Origin: an uncultured Tolumonas sp.
GTDB lineage: Bacteria > Pseudomonadota > Gammaproteobacteria > Enterobacterales > Aeromonadaceae
Assembly: GCF_963556105.2 (NCBI RefSeq)
Contig: NZ_OY829944.1
Span: forward strand, 1,957,501 to 2,021,500
DNA length: 64,000 nt
Direction: 5' to 3'
This document shows positions 28,066 to 37,901 of this stretch, one piece after another. A program made the position numbers and the translations under genes. Position 1 is the first letter of the stretch; every line of letters begins with the position of its first letter. The notes beneath the pieces are model-generated. The model was not told the DNA's origin and ran no database searches. It saw only the letters and a list, made by a program, of their open reading frames with translations.

Positions 28066-28827
28066 ATGGATTTATTAACTCAATTACTTATTGATAGATT
28101 GGACCAAATTCATGTCGTACCTGCCGGCGCAGGGTTTTGTGCTCTCCTTATTCTTATCGTTATGTCATTAATTTGTTGGTATGAAATTGTTCATCGAATA
28201 GCGTGTCGACTATTCCGTTATATCCATTACCGCAATGCGATCAAGAAATTTAGCTCTTTAGAAAAAAGACAATATTTTCCTTCATTTTTAGAAAATTTAA
28301 CAGAAGGTGCATTAAAACGACTAAGTCTATTTACCTGGAACAGTTGGCAAAAAATATCAATTCAAGATATGACCAAAATCAAAGATCGTAAATCCATTAT
28401 GGTAAGTTTAATACAAAATCAATTGGATAAAGAGCGGCTGCAGCTTGAATCAGGTTTAACCTTACTCGCGTGTATTGGTGCATGTGCGCCTTTTGTCGGT
28501 TTATTTGGAACGGTGTGGGGGATATACCATGCATTGCAGGCCATTGGCAGCCAAGGATCATCGAGTCTGGATCAAGTCGCTGGCCCAGTGGGCGAAGCAC
28601 TCATAATGACTGGCATTGGATTACTCGTCGCATTACCCGCAGTTTTTGCTTATAACGCGTTTATTCGATTAAACCGCTGTGAATTAGCGCAGTTAGACAG
28701 TTTTGCGCATGAATTAATATTGTTGATCGTGCATGACATTTCGCTAAAAAACAGCACCAACCGATCAAGTGAATCGTTCCCGTTACCAAATATTGATGAT
28801 TCTGATAAACAAGGGGAACTATTATGA
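28066..28827 (+). CDS. exbB: ExbB/MotA-family proton channel protein
   Basis: 253 residues, start directly after the tonB stop. It has three membrane segments with the family's core: LLACIGACAPFVGLFGTVWGI and GPVGEALIMTGIGLLVALPAVFAYN. With ExbD it makes the proton-driven motor that powers TonB. The gene overlaps exbD by ATGA. Confidence 0.93.
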   Translation: MDLLTQLLIDRLDQIHVVPAGAGFCALLILIVMSLICWYEIVHRIACRLFRYIHYRNAIKKFSSLEKRQYFPSFLENLTEGALKRLSLFTWNSWQKISIQDMTKIKDRKSIMVSLIQNQLDKERLQLESGLTLLACIGACAPFVGLFGTVWGIYHALQAIGSQGSSSLDQVAGPVGEALIMTGIGLLVALPAVFAYNAFIRLNRCELAQLDSFAHELILLIVHDISLKNSTNRSSESFPLPNIDDSDKQGELL

Positions 28828-29240
28828 GTTTTGGCACTCGAAATCATAATAATGATTCGCCAATAGCAGAGATCAACATGGTGCCAATGATCGATATTAT
28901 GTTGGTTTTGTTAATTGTTTTTATGATCACTGCACCATTAATGACAAACTCAGTTAAACTTCAATTACCGCAAGCAAGCAGTCAATTAAATAGCGAACAC
29001 GTTAAAAAAGTGATCATTTCGATTGATGAAGTAGGAAAATATTATGTTGATAATAAATTGGTGGATAAAAGTACATTAATGACTACGCTTGGTATTTTGG
29101 GCAAACAGGTAGAATTACCAGAAATTCAGCTGTATGCTGATCAATCAACCTCATATTCATATGTTGCTGAATTATTAAGTTTATTATCAGAACAAGGATT
29201 ACATAAAATAGCCTTTGTAACACAGCCAACTAATAAATAA
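28824..29240 (+). CDS. exbD: ExbD-family biopolymer transport protein
   Basis: 138 residues. An N-terminal EINMVPMIDIMLVLLIVFMITAPL helix carries the essential Asp (MIDIMLV), followed by a periplasmic domain with YADQSTSYSYVAELLSLL. It is the last gene of the tonB operon, ended by a strong bidirectional terminator. Confidence 0.93.
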   Translation: MSFGTRNHNNDSPIAEINMVPMIDIMLVLLIVFMITAPLMTNSVKLQLPQASSQLNSEHVKKVIISIDEVGKYYVDNKLVDKSTLMTTLGILGKQVELPEIQLYADQSTSYSYVAELLSLLSEQGLHKIAFVTQPTNK

Positions 29241-29257
29241 CAAATGGAAATAAATAA

Positions 29258-29288
29258 GGAAAAGCACTGAATATCTCAGTGCTTTTCC
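29258..29288. terminator. Bidirectional terminator between exbD and the ABC importer
   Basis: GGAAAAGCACTGA, ATATC loop, TCAGTGCTTTTCC: a perfect 13-pair stem between convergent genes. Confidence 0.88.
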
Positions 29289-29303
29289 TTTAGTGGTTAC
29301 GAT

Positions 29304-30077
29304 TTAGGCGGGCACAAAAACCGTATGACCTGCTGCATTGATGGCCTCTACGGTCACATCATATAAATGGTGAATGGTGGCTGGCGTAATAACTGATTTA
29401 GGCGTGCCAAATTGCTCAATTACACCATCAATCAGCAAAGCGACTTTGGTCGATGCACGAAGTGCATGTTCGGGGTGATGTGTGGTCATCAAAATACCAA
29501 AACCGCTGGCAACCAATTCTTGCAGTGTGTCTAACAACCGAAACTGATTGCCATAATCAAGCCCGGTAATGGGTTCATCCATGATAAAAATACGTGCGCC
29601 TTGTGCTAAAGCACGAGCAATCAGTACTAATTGGCGTTCTCCGCCGGATAACTCGGTATAAGCCCGACGGCTCAAATGATTGATCCGCAGTTGCGATATC
29701 GCTGCGTAAGCGGCATCTTTGTCTTCTTGTGTGGGCGCGCGAAAAATGCCGGAATGGGGTATGCGCCCTAAGGTGACCACCTCTTCCACCAGATAGGGGA
29801 AGGGGGGGGTATGCGACTGCGGCACATAAGCAATATGCGTGGCTAACTCACGTCGTGAAAATCGAGCTAATGGCTGATCATTCAGAGAAACATTACCCTG
29901 TTTAGGCTTTAGAAAACCCTGTAACAATTTTAGTAATGTCGTTTTGCCTGCGCCGTTTTTCCCTAGCAGTGAAACCAATTCACCTTGTTTTACCGACAAT
30001 GAAACGCCGCACAATACCGGATGGCCTTTATAGGCATAAGACACGTTGTTTGCGTTAAGTTCAGTGAGGTCATTCAT
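29304..30077 (-). CDS. ABC importer ATPase, FecE/BtuD type
   Basis: 257 residues. Walker A GKNGAGKTT, Q-loop, signature LSGGERQLVLIARAL, Walker B IFIMDEP, switch His TTHHPEHA. It powers the FecCD-type permease encoded immediately upstream (one base between the genes). The system has binding protein, permease, ATPase and TonB receptor all in one minus-strand unit under a sigma-54-type promoter, which is unusual for ordinary siderophore uptake and fits metallophore capture for nitrogenase. Confidence 0.9.
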   Translation of the reverse strand: MNDLTELNANNVSYAYKGHPVLCGVSLSVKQGELVSLLGKNGAGKTTLLKLLQGFLKPKQGNVSLNDQPLARFSRRELATHIAYVPQSHTPPFPYLVEEVVTLGRIPHSGIFRAPTQEDKDAAYAAISQLRINHLSRRAYTELSGGERQLVLIARALAQGARIFIMDEPITGLDYGNQFRLLDTLQELVASGFGILMTTHHPEHALRASTKVALLIDGVIEQFGTPKSVITPATIHHLYDVTVEAINAAGHTVFVPA

Positions 30078-30078
30078 A

Positions 30079-31146
30079 TCAATTCCACCCTTTGCGTGAG
30101 CGTTTTAACACCAGCAAGAACACCGGAATACCTAATATTTCGGTTACGATCCCAATCGGGATTTCACTGTCGGCAATACAGCGTGATATGCAATCAGCGA
30201 GGATCAAAAAGGTAGCGCCAAGAATAATACTGGCCGGTAACACGCGACTATTCGCCGGGCCAAGCATCATTCTGACAATATGGGGGATGAGTAACCCGAC
30301 CCAGCCAATTGTGCCTGCAATAGAAACAGTTAAAGCAGAAATCATGGTGGTTATCGCAATAATGCTATAGCGCACCCACGCAACAGGAATACCTAACGAT
30401 TGCGCTTCATCGTCGCCCATGGAGAGCGCATCAAGCATGCGGCCGCAACCTGCGATCAGCACTATTCCCACGATTAATGGCCCGCCAAAAGTAAGCACTT
30501 GCGGTAAATCTGCTAGTGCCAAATTGCCCATGAGCCAATAGACAATTGATGGCAGCACATTGAGTGGATCGGCGACATATTTAATCACCGAAACTAATGA
30601 TGAAAATAAAGCGCTGCTAATCATGCCACCAAGCACCAACATCACCATCGACGATTGCCCAAACACATTGGCAATCAACACGCTGGCAAACACAGCAATC
30701 AGCCCCATTGAAAACGCCAGCCCTTGAATCACGGCCCAACTGCACCCCAATAAAATACCAAGTGCTGCACCGAATGCGGCCCCGCTTTGCACCCCTAACA
30801 GCCCCGGTGACACTAATGGGTTACGGAATACGGCCTGGAAAGCGGCGCCGGAAACTGACAGTGTCGAGCCTACTAACATAGCTACCAAAATTCGCGGTAA
30901 ACGAATATCAATCAGCACATTATGTAGTGTGTCGAATTGCGCGTTATCCATGACGTTGAAGCCTATCCAATGCAGGAAGAATTGCATGATCGTCAGTAGG
31001 CTGGTTGGATACTTCCCAATAGAAAATGCCAGTAATATGGCTGCGGACAGTCCGCATAAAAGCAGACTGTTCCAGGTTAGCCACTTGAACCAGCTCTGGG
31101 ATCCGGTACTGGGTAAATCAATACAAGAACTGGTAGATGCATCCAT
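30079..31146 (-). CDS. ABC importer permease, FecCD/BtuC family
   Basis: 355 residues, about ten membrane helices. The family's conserved segments are IRLPRILVAMLVGSTLSVSGAAFQAVFRNPLVSPGLLGVQSGAAFGAALGI (N half) and GTIGWVGLLIPHIVRMMLGPANSRVLPASII (C half). Imports metal chelates, vitamin B12 or, in the MolB branch, molybdate. It is the only such permease in the window, so it may also serve the orphan binding protein at 17121-18221. Confidence 0.9.
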   Translation of the reverse strand: MDASTSSCIDLPSTGSQSWFKWLTWNSLLLCGLSAAILLAFSIGKYPTSLLTIMQFFLHWIGFNVMDNAQFDTLHNVLIDIRLPRILVAMLVGSTLSVSGAAFQAVFRNPLVSPGLLGVQSGAAFGAALGILLGCSWAVIQGLAFSMGLIAVFASVLIANVFGQSSMVMLVLGGMISSALFSSLVSVIKYVADPLNVLPSIVYWLMGNLALADLPQVLTFGGPLIVGIVLIAGCGRMLDALSMGDDEAQSLGIPVAWVRYSIIAITTMISALTVSIAGTIGWVGLLIPHIVRMMLGPANSRVLPASIILGATFLILADCISRCIADSEIPIGIVTEILGIPVFLLVLKRSRKGWN

Positions 31147-31157
31147 AACAGACTCCG

Positions 31158-32207
31158 TTAGCTGGTTTTATTCAGCAGTTTGTTGATGGCTGCTTTATCC
31201 AGATCTACCTGAAAAAACAACTTGTAAAACTCTTTCGTTTCTTTTTCTAAATCAATTGGATAAACCGACGGATAGAGTTTATTTGCCAGCCATTGCGCAC
31301 CCATCACACGCATAAATGACGGCGGACGATCGAACCAATTAAATGGTTGGGAAGGAATGGAATAAACCCGGTGTATTTTGACTGCTTCCAATTTGGCCCA
31401 GCGCGGATCGTTATTGATCAAATCGGTGGTTGCCGGGAAACGAGTAACAATGACATCAGGATTAATTTTCAGCAGGGTTTCCATGCCCGCCGTGACATTA
31501 CTGGACTCAATGTCTGCTGGAACAGCCGTTGCGGGGGGTAAATCACTACAGGCCAGCGCGTTAACGGCCCCGGCCAGACGAATGACTTCCGCTCGATCAG
31601 CTTCGCCGCACTGTGATGTCAGACCATCCATCGACTCTGCGTAATAAACACGAACCTTGTCTTTGGCTGGAATCATTGAAACTGCTTTTGCCAGTTTGGC
31701 ACTGGTGGTTTCAATATAACCTGCCAGTTTTTCCCCGCGTTCAGCTTTGCCCAATACTTTTCCCAGAAAACGGAATGTAGCGGGGTAGTCGCTAAGCTTA
31801 TCAACACTCACTAATACAGCGGGAACATCGACCCGACCGAGTTGTTTTAATTGTTCCCGTTGAAAAGCCGCGGTATTCCACCCCACGGCTAAATCAATTT
31901 TTGCTGCTTTAACCTGTTCCAGATTCATATCTTGCCCCACCGACATTTGAGGCAGTTTTTGAACTGGCATTGGTAAATAAGCCATATATTCTGGTTTTAG
32001 TTTGAATGGGTGCGGTAAACCCACTAATTTCTCGGGCGCCAATGCAGTAACAATGGCAAATGAGTGTGAAAAGGTATAGACCCGATCAATTTGGGCTGGA
32101 ATTGTCACTTCCCGACCAGCAAGATCTGAGATCTTTTTTGCCTGTGCTGAAATGCTAATTGCACCAATAACAGCAAGCATTTGATATAACGATTTTATTT
32201 TAGACAT
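31158..32207 (-). CDS. Class III periplasmic metal/metallophore-binding protein (system 2)
   Basis: About 349 residues from ATG 32207, with AAAGGAAT at the right distance (an ATG two codons earlier is too close). Signal peptide MSKIKSLYQMLAVIGAISISAQA. The mature part KKISDLAGREVTIPAQIDRVY is typical of the iron-chelate/MolA binding-protein class. The C-terminal FNWFDRPPSFMRVMGAQWLANKLYP segment resembles oxyanion- or metal-complex-binding members. Binding of molybdate or vanadate-type complexes is plausible given the vnf and anf genes, but not shown by sequence. Confidence 0.82.
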   Translation of the reverse strand: MSKIKSLYQMLAVIGAISISAQAKKISDLAGREVTIPAQIDRVYTFSHSFAIVTALAPEKLVGLPHPFKLKPEYMAYLPMPVQKLPQMSVGQDMNLEQVKAAKIDLAVGWNTAAFQREQLKQLGRVDVPAVLVSVDKLSDYPATFRFLGKVLGKAERGEKLAGYIETTSAKLAKAVSMIPAKDKVRVYYAESMDGLTSQCGEADRAEVIRLAGAVNALACSDLPPATAVPADIESSNVTAGMETLLKINPDVIVTRFPATTDLINNDPRWAKLEAVKIHRVYSIPSQPFNWFDRPPSFMRVMGAQWLANKLYPSVYPIDLEKETKEFYKLFFQVDLDKAAINKLLNKTS

Positions 32208-32237
32208 ACACATATTCCTTTCGTGAGCTGGCTTAAA

Positions 32238-34424
32238 TCAGAAATCAAGCTGCAATGAGGTTTTGAAAGTACGAGGCTCGCCTAAATACGCACTGGATGC
32301 CGCAACTGTGTTTCCTTCGGTATTTCCTGGCATCAATGAAGCCCAATATTGCTTGTCGGTGACATTGTTGACGCCCAAACGCCAGGTCAGAGTTTTGTTA
32401 TTGCCAATTTTTTTGGTAAACCGGGTGCCAATATCAGCAGTGGTGTAGCCATCAGCCCAAGCGGTATTGGTGTTATTCGCGGCACGTTTCCCGGTGTAAT
32501 GAAGGTTGCCTGTGAGTGTTAATCCATTCACCTGAGGAAGGTCATATTCAGCCAGCATATTGGCCTGCCACTTTGGTACACCAATCACCTGTTTATCATC
32601 GGTGGATGCCAATAAGGTGTCTTTGAGTTTTGGATCAAGCCAGGTCACACCACCCATGACAGTGGTGTTCTCGGTTGCCCGGCCCCGGCTATAAAATTCG
32701 ATGCCGTGGTTAACCTGCTGGCCTTGCTCCCGATAGATATTATCCGCACCGGTATAAGCTAAAGGACGTTCAATACGAAAGGCAGCAGTAGTGAATTCCA
32801 TGCTTGCGATGTTCGCTTTATACCCAGCTTCAATTTGTTTGGTGTGGTATGGATCTAATGTTGCGTTGGCATTATTGGCGGTTGTTGGTGCTGTTCCACC
32901 TGGCTGCATACTATCAGCGTAATTAATATAGGTGGTCATGTTTTTGCGGGGTTTATATACCAAAGCCGTGGTATAACTCGGCGCGTAATTCACTGTATGA
33001 GATGGGCCGCCACTTTCGCTGCTACCGCTAGACGAAGAGCTATTTACATCAATCCAGCCATTGCTGACGACTCCCATTACTGACCAGCGATCATTGATGG
33101 CCATAGTGTCACCAAGGATCAAGGTCTGATATGTGGTATCGCCAGTCTTTTCAAAACTGCCATAGCCATTCCAAGCTGGTTCGTTACTGATAAAACACGG
33201 GTTATCAATTGATCCCTTACAGGTGGAAGCAGTAACAGCCGCATTTTTTGCCTGATAACTTGGGTTACGATAGCCATTGGTGCCGATTACTAGATCATGT
33301 TTGAATTGACCGGTTTTTGCTTTTCCATTCAGATAGAGCTGATTACTCAGCAACTCTTGTTTGGTATAACTTTCACTGGTGGTAACAGTAAACGAACCAT
33401 CACTTCCAAAATTTTTGTTACTGGCACCGTGGATGGATCTCAGCACATCCTGCTCTTGTAGCCCGCCACTTATTTTCCAGTCATCATTCAGCTGATGTGT
33501 CACCCGAGCCCCGTAAATATCACTGGTGACTTCTGAGGTCGCAAATGATTGTCCGTAGCCAGCTTTTTTTGCATCTGCTGCACTTGGTAACGATGTGGCT
33601 GTAGTGCTAAGGCCAAAACTACCCGGATATCCTGTTTGATCATAAACATAGTGACTAACATTGGCTTCAATTAACGTCTTATCACTAACTTTAGAGTCAA
33701 CAGCTAAGCCGACCAGTTCACGACGCAGATTGCTATTTTCAACATAACGTTCGCCATCACCATGCATGACGTTTAAACGATAGCCATATTTGTCGTTATT
33801 GCCTGCGCGACCACCAAAGTCTCCACGACTAACAAACTGGCTATGACCTTCATAAGATTGGCTTACACGTCGCAAAGGCGTGTCTGTTGGGCGTTTTAAG
33901 GTTGAGTTAAAAATACCAGCCGCATTAGATGGGCCATAAAATGCGCCTGCTAAGCCATATAGCACATCTTGGCGTTCATAAAGTTCAACGGGCTGCGGAA
34001 AATGAGAACCGACACTGTAACCATCAATCCGCGTGTTTTGCAGCAGATCAGCTTGAAAACCACGAGTCTGGGGACGACCAATTTCACCACCACCACGATA
34101 TTCAACTTGTGCGGATGGCGTGTATTTAAGCAAATCAGGCGTGCTATCAACTTGCTGATTTTGAATCAGATCACTGGAAACAGATTGAACAGAATAGGGG
34201 AGGTCTAAAACCTTTTTATTTCCTAATGGTCCAACATTTGTGTTGGTGACACGATATCCCTGCGAGGCTTTTCCACTATTAGCTAACTTTTTAGCTTGAC
34301 CGGTTACTTGTACTGTAGGCAAAGCTTTCATGGCCGTATTGTCCGCGGCTGTTGCTGGCAGCCCCACAGTAATAAGCGATGTACACAGTACGGATAAACA
34401 AAATTCACGGGGCATTGATTTCAT
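32238..34424 (-). CDS. TonB-dependent receptor, siderophore type (system 2)
   Basis: 728 residues. Signal peptide ends PATAA. Plug domain: LDLPYSVQSVSSDLI, RPQTRGFQADLLQNTRIDGY, ERQDVLYGLAGAFYG, AAGIFNSTLKRPT. The beta-barrel ends EPRTFKTSLQLDF with the C-terminal Phe needed for outer-membrane assembly. It shares the layout and an N-terminal GKASQGYR...VGPLGN segment with the receptor at 18273-20420. First gene of an operon with binding protein, permease and ATPase. Confidence 0.9.
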   Translation of the reverse strand: MKSMPREFCLSVLCTSLITVGLPATAADNTAMKALPTVQVTGQAKKLANSGKASQGYRVTNTNVGPLGNKKVLDLPYSVQSVSSDLIQNQQVDSTPDLLKYTPSAQVEYRGGGEIGRPQTRGFQADLLQNTRIDGYSVGSHFPQPVELYERQDVLYGLAGAFYGPSNAAGIFNSTLKRPTDTPLRRVSQSYEGHSQFVSRGDFGGRAGNNDKYGYRLNVMHGDGERYVENSNLRRELVGLAVDSKVSDKTLIEANVSHYVYDQTGYPGSFGLSTTATSLPSAADAKKAGYGQSFATSEVTSDIYGARVTHQLNDDWKISGGLQEQDVLRSIHGASNKNFGSDGSFTVTTSESYTKQELLSNQLYLNGKAKTGQFKHDLVIGTNGYRNPSYQAKNAAVTASTCKGSIDNPCFISNEPAWNGYGSFEKTGDTTYQTLILGDTMAINDRWSVMGVVSNGWIDVNSSSSSGSSESGGPSHTVNYAPSYTTALVYKPRKNMTTYINYADSMQPGGTAPTTANNANATLDPYHTKQIEAGYKANIASMEFTTAAFRIERPLAYTGADNIYREQGQQVNHGIEFYSRGRATENTTVMGGVTWLDPKLKDTLLASTDDKQVIGVPKWQANMLAEYDLPQVNGLTLTGNLHYTGKRAANNTNTAWADGYTTADIGTRFTKKIGNNKTLTWRLGVNNVTDKQYWASLMPGNTEGNTVAASSAYLGEPRTFKTSLQLDF

Positions 34425-34476
34425 GTGACAGTCCTTTGTTTTCTCAAATTAATGTGATGAAGCTCACATGAGATAT

Positions 34477-34493
34477 ACCAAGAGATGTGCCAC
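34477..34493 (-). promoter_or_regulatory. Sigma-54 promoter of TonB receptor 2 operon
   Basis: The minus strand reads GTGGCACATCTCTTGGT: a perfect TGGCAC -24 element and TTGG at -12 with correct spacing (GG instead of GC). About 55 bases before the receptor start. Confidence 0.6.
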
Positions 34494-34626
34494 AAAAATG
34501 AACAGTTAATTTTTAATTTAAGTAATTGTTTTATAAGGATAAAAAAGATATCTATTTAATAGTGTTCAAAATGGTAAGAAATGCGTAATTTTTGGTTATA
34601 CATTAATGAACAAAAAAAACATAAAA

Positions 34627-34640
34627 GTACGCGATTGAAC
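34627..34640. promoter_or_regulatory. Upstream activator site of TonB receptor 2 operon
   Basis: GTAC-GCGATT-GAAC, about 140 bases upstream of the sigma-54 promoter at 34493-34477. The 340-base gap 34425-34763 holds this site, the promoter and the vnfH terminator. Confidence 0.6.
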
Positions 34641-34677
34641 AATAGTAATTTATTCTATAACTTGCTGTTTAATATGA

Positions 34678-34706
34678 AAAAAGGCGCCATATGCTGGCGC
34701 CTTTTT
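34678..34706 (-). terminator. Terminator after vnfH
   Basis: AAAAAGGCGCC, 7-base loop, GGCGCCTTTTT: a symmetric GC-rich stem with T-runs on both strands, about 60 bases past the vnfH stop. Confidence 0.88.
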
Positions 34707-34763
34707 GGTATCGATATTTCCAACCTGAATAAGTGTCAACGTCATTCAGCGAGAAATATTATT

Positions 34764-35672
<909 letters not shown>

Positions 35673-35687
35673 TTACATATTATATAG

Positions 35688-35704
35688 AGCAACTGGCATG
35701 CCAA
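35688..35704 (-). promoter_or_regulatory. Sigma-54 promoter of vnfH
   Basis: The minus strand reads TTGGCATGCCAGTTGCT: TTGGCA and TTGC with exact spacing, about 45 bases before the vnfH start. Confidence 0.85.
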
Positions 35705-35768
35705 ATATTTAACATGTTGATTTATAAGTATATTTAAATTTATATCGTGATATAGGACTCTATATCAC

Positions 35769-35782
35769 GTTCATCGGAGTAC
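35769..35782. promoter_or_regulatory. Upstream activator site of vnfH
   Basis: GTTC-ATCGGA-GTAC (GTAC-N6-GAAC on the minus strand), about 70 bases upstream of the vnfH promoter. Confidence 0.6.
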
Positions 35783-35869
35783 AAATCAAGGAAAATAGTT
35801 CATAAAAGTAAAAATATTCTGATATATCCTTTAAAAAGATGTTTTTTATTATAAATCGAGAAATTAAAC

Positions 35870-35897
35870 TATAAAAAAAGACGCACAAGGCGTCTTT
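35870..35897 (-). terminator. Terminator after vnfX
   Basis: The minus strand reads AAAGACGC, CTTGT loop, GCGTCTTT followed by more Ts; it ends the vnfA-E-N-X unit about 20 bases past the vnfX stop. Confidence 0.85.
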
Positions 35898-35915
35898 AAA
35901 GTTAAATGTTTTTTC

Positions 35916-36461
35916 TTAATCAGGAATATCTGTCATTAAATTATGCTGTGTCAGATTATTTCCCCAAGATTTATTTTCTAATGAGGCAAATCTATCAGGA
36001 GATTTATTTTTTGCCTTGGCTCGATCAACCCAAGATAAACCACCATGAACTAATGCAAAACTCACTTCATTGAGTAAATCAACTACCTCGTGGCCATAAT
36101 CGACAATGACAGGTTGAATGCCTGCATTCATCAAGCGACGAATAGAAGATGTGCCTATCGATGCCGCATAAACCGCTGCACATTCACCCACAAAGCCGAT
36201 TTTAGCGATGACTTTATCTTCCGTCAGTAAAGCAGGCTGATCTTCTAAGTCGGGTTCAGCTTCAACCGTAAGTGGTTCACCATCTTCATTGCCCGGCACT
36301 TTATCTTTGTGCTCACCCTTCATTGTGGCTTGTTCAAAATGACCCACATCCAACAAGTCAGCCATACCAGGCTGAATTTCAAAAATCATCAATTGTTCAC
36401 TAGCACCAAAGTGCTGGTCGACGTGCTCACCATCTGAGCTGGCAAAGGCGACTTTTAACAT
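35916..36461 (-). CDS. vnfX: NifX/VnfX-family cofactor-binding protein
   Basis: 181 residues from ATG 36461 (AGAGGGAAC upstream); a longer frame back into vnfN is unlikely. The N-terminus MLKVAFASSDGEHVDQHFGASEQLMIFEI is the dinitrogenase cofactor-biosynthesis domain of NifX/NafY/VnfX, which holds cofactor precursors in transit. VnfX of Azotobacter binds NifB-co and the vanadium-containing precursor. An acidic low-complexity insert (EDGEPLTVEAEPDLEDQ) is unusual. It starts 11 bases after vnfN on the same strand. A second NifX-domain gene lies at 45855-46361. Confidence 0.87.
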   Translation of the reverse strand: MLKVAFASSDGEHVDQHFGASEQLMIFEIQPGMADLLDVGHFEQATMKGEHKDKVPGNEDGEPLTVEAEPDLEDQPALLTEDKVIAKIGFVGECAAVYAASIGTSSIRRLMNAGIQPVIVDYGHEVVDLLNEVSFALVHGGLSWVDRAKAKNKSPDRFASLENKSWGNNLTQHNLMTDIPD

Positions 36462-36472
36462 ATCAGTTCCCT

Positions 36473-37891
36473 CTAAATGGACATTATGGTCGGTACAGAA
36501 TGAGTGAGATCGCGTTGAGGCCAAAAACTGGAACGATAAGGCGTCACAGTTTGCTGGCCTGACGCTAACAAGTTATCAATGCGGTAAAGCGTTTGGCGAA
36601 CACCTGCGTAGCCAATCCACTGAGTGGTATGAGCGCCAGCATGTTTGTGCAGCGGGTATCCGGCTGGTAGCAGGGGGATACCCACCCGTTCCGATATTTC
36701 CAAACCATGTGAATTAGTGATCAGCAATTCCGCATGTTGCTGGCATGCCAGATGTTCCAATACACCCAGATCACCAACGGTAATGACATCGGTAGGAAAA
36801 TTTTTCACTCTGGTTTTGATCACAGAAGAATTCGCATCTAGCGGCAAAGTCGGGATCACTGCTGCCACCAATTCACAGCCTGTTTCGCTGAGCCCTGATT
36901 CTAATGCGAATAACAGATCGCTCTCGCAGCCTAATGCAAGACGAGAAACACCTAAGCGAAATTGTGTATCAACCATGGCATCAAGCAGTTGTCGGCGCTG
37001 ACGTTCTTGACGAACAGTGACAGGTTTTCCTGAAAGATCAGACAAAAACAGATTTAGCTGATCACACTCTTTCAAACTGTGTAAGCCAACTAATCTCAAT
37101 TGTGGCACTGCACGGTATGCTTGCAGCCAATCGGCAACGTGGTTGAGGCTTTGACCCAGCGTGATCACGGCATCGCATTCAGCGATTTCGGAAATTTGTG
37201 ACAGTGATGTGCCGCCTTGTGTGAGGGTCGTAAAGCCATCATCCAGTAAATTACCATCCAGAGATAATGAGATATCTGGCAGACAAATCACGTTAAAACC
37301 ATATGACTCAATCCATTCTTTCACTGCCTCAACATCTGCTGGTGTCAGCATGGGCGAGGGTAACAAAGTAATCTTATTTGATTTGTATTTAGGAACAGAT
37401 GCGTATGGCTTAGCCGGTAGCAGGGTTTTCAATATGGCCATCAGTGCCAGCGAGAAACCAGCTTCCAAACCACCTTGGCTATCGCAAGTTTCCACTGGGA
37501 TAACGGCAACATGGGCATATTGTGGACATTGTTCCCGAAATGCTTTTAGGGAATGTTGCAGACAAACACCCTGTGTTGCACTCAACCCAGTAGTCGTTAA
37601 ACCAATCACTGCGGGGTTATTACGTTCACAAATAGTCTGCAATGCTTCGATTACATTGGCATCAGCGCCCATCACAACCGTCGTTAGCTCCATGGCAGTG
37701 GTCTGTAATGGAATTGGCTCACGAAAATGACGCATAAAAAATAGTTTATTGAAAGACGTGCAGCCACGAGCACCATGCTGCAAAGGCATGCTGCGTTCAA
37801 GCCCAAGAAAAGCAAGTGAAGCCCCAATCGATTGACCTACTTTAAGCGGGTTAAGCACCAAGGGTTCTTGTGTTAATTGAAATCTAGCCAT
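36473..37891 (-). CDS. vnfN: VnfN, scaffold subunit for V-nitrogenase cofactor
   Basis: 472 residues behind GAGGAACG, 10 bases after vnfE. NifN/VnfN features: NPLKVGQSIGASLAFLGLERSMPLQHGARGCTSF (with the single cluster-ligand Cys), TTTGLSATQGVCLQ and LPDISLSLDG. With VnfE it forms the heterotetramer on which the NifB-derived cluster is converted to the vanadium cofactor. The pairing with a clear vnfE and vnfA makes the Vnf assignment likely over Nif. Compare the fused paralogue at 14494-17112. Confidence 0.9.
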   Translation of the reverse strand: MARFQLTQEPLVLNPLKVGQSIGASLAFLGLERSMPLQHGARGCTSFNKLFFMRHFREPIPLQTTAMELTTVVMGADANVIEALQTICERNNPAVIGLTTTGLSATQGVCLQHSLKAFREQCPQYAHVAVIPVETCDSQGGLEAGFSLALMAILKTLLPAKPYASVPKYKSNKITLLPSPMLTPADVEAVKEWIESYGFNVICLPDISLSLDGNLLDDGFTTLTQGGTSLSQISEIAECDAVITLGQSLNHVADWLQAYRAVPQLRLVGLHSLKECDQLNLFLSDLSGKPVTVRQERQRRQLLDAMVDTQFRLGVSRLALGCESDLLFALESGLSETGCELVAAVIPTLPLDANSSVIKTRVKNFPTDVITVGDLGVLEHLACQQHAELLITNSHGLEISERVGIPLLPAGYPLHKHAGAHTTQWIGYAGVRQTLYRIDNLLASGQQTVTPYRSSFWPQRDLTHSVPTIMSI

Positions 37892-37901
37892 CGCTCGTTC
37901 C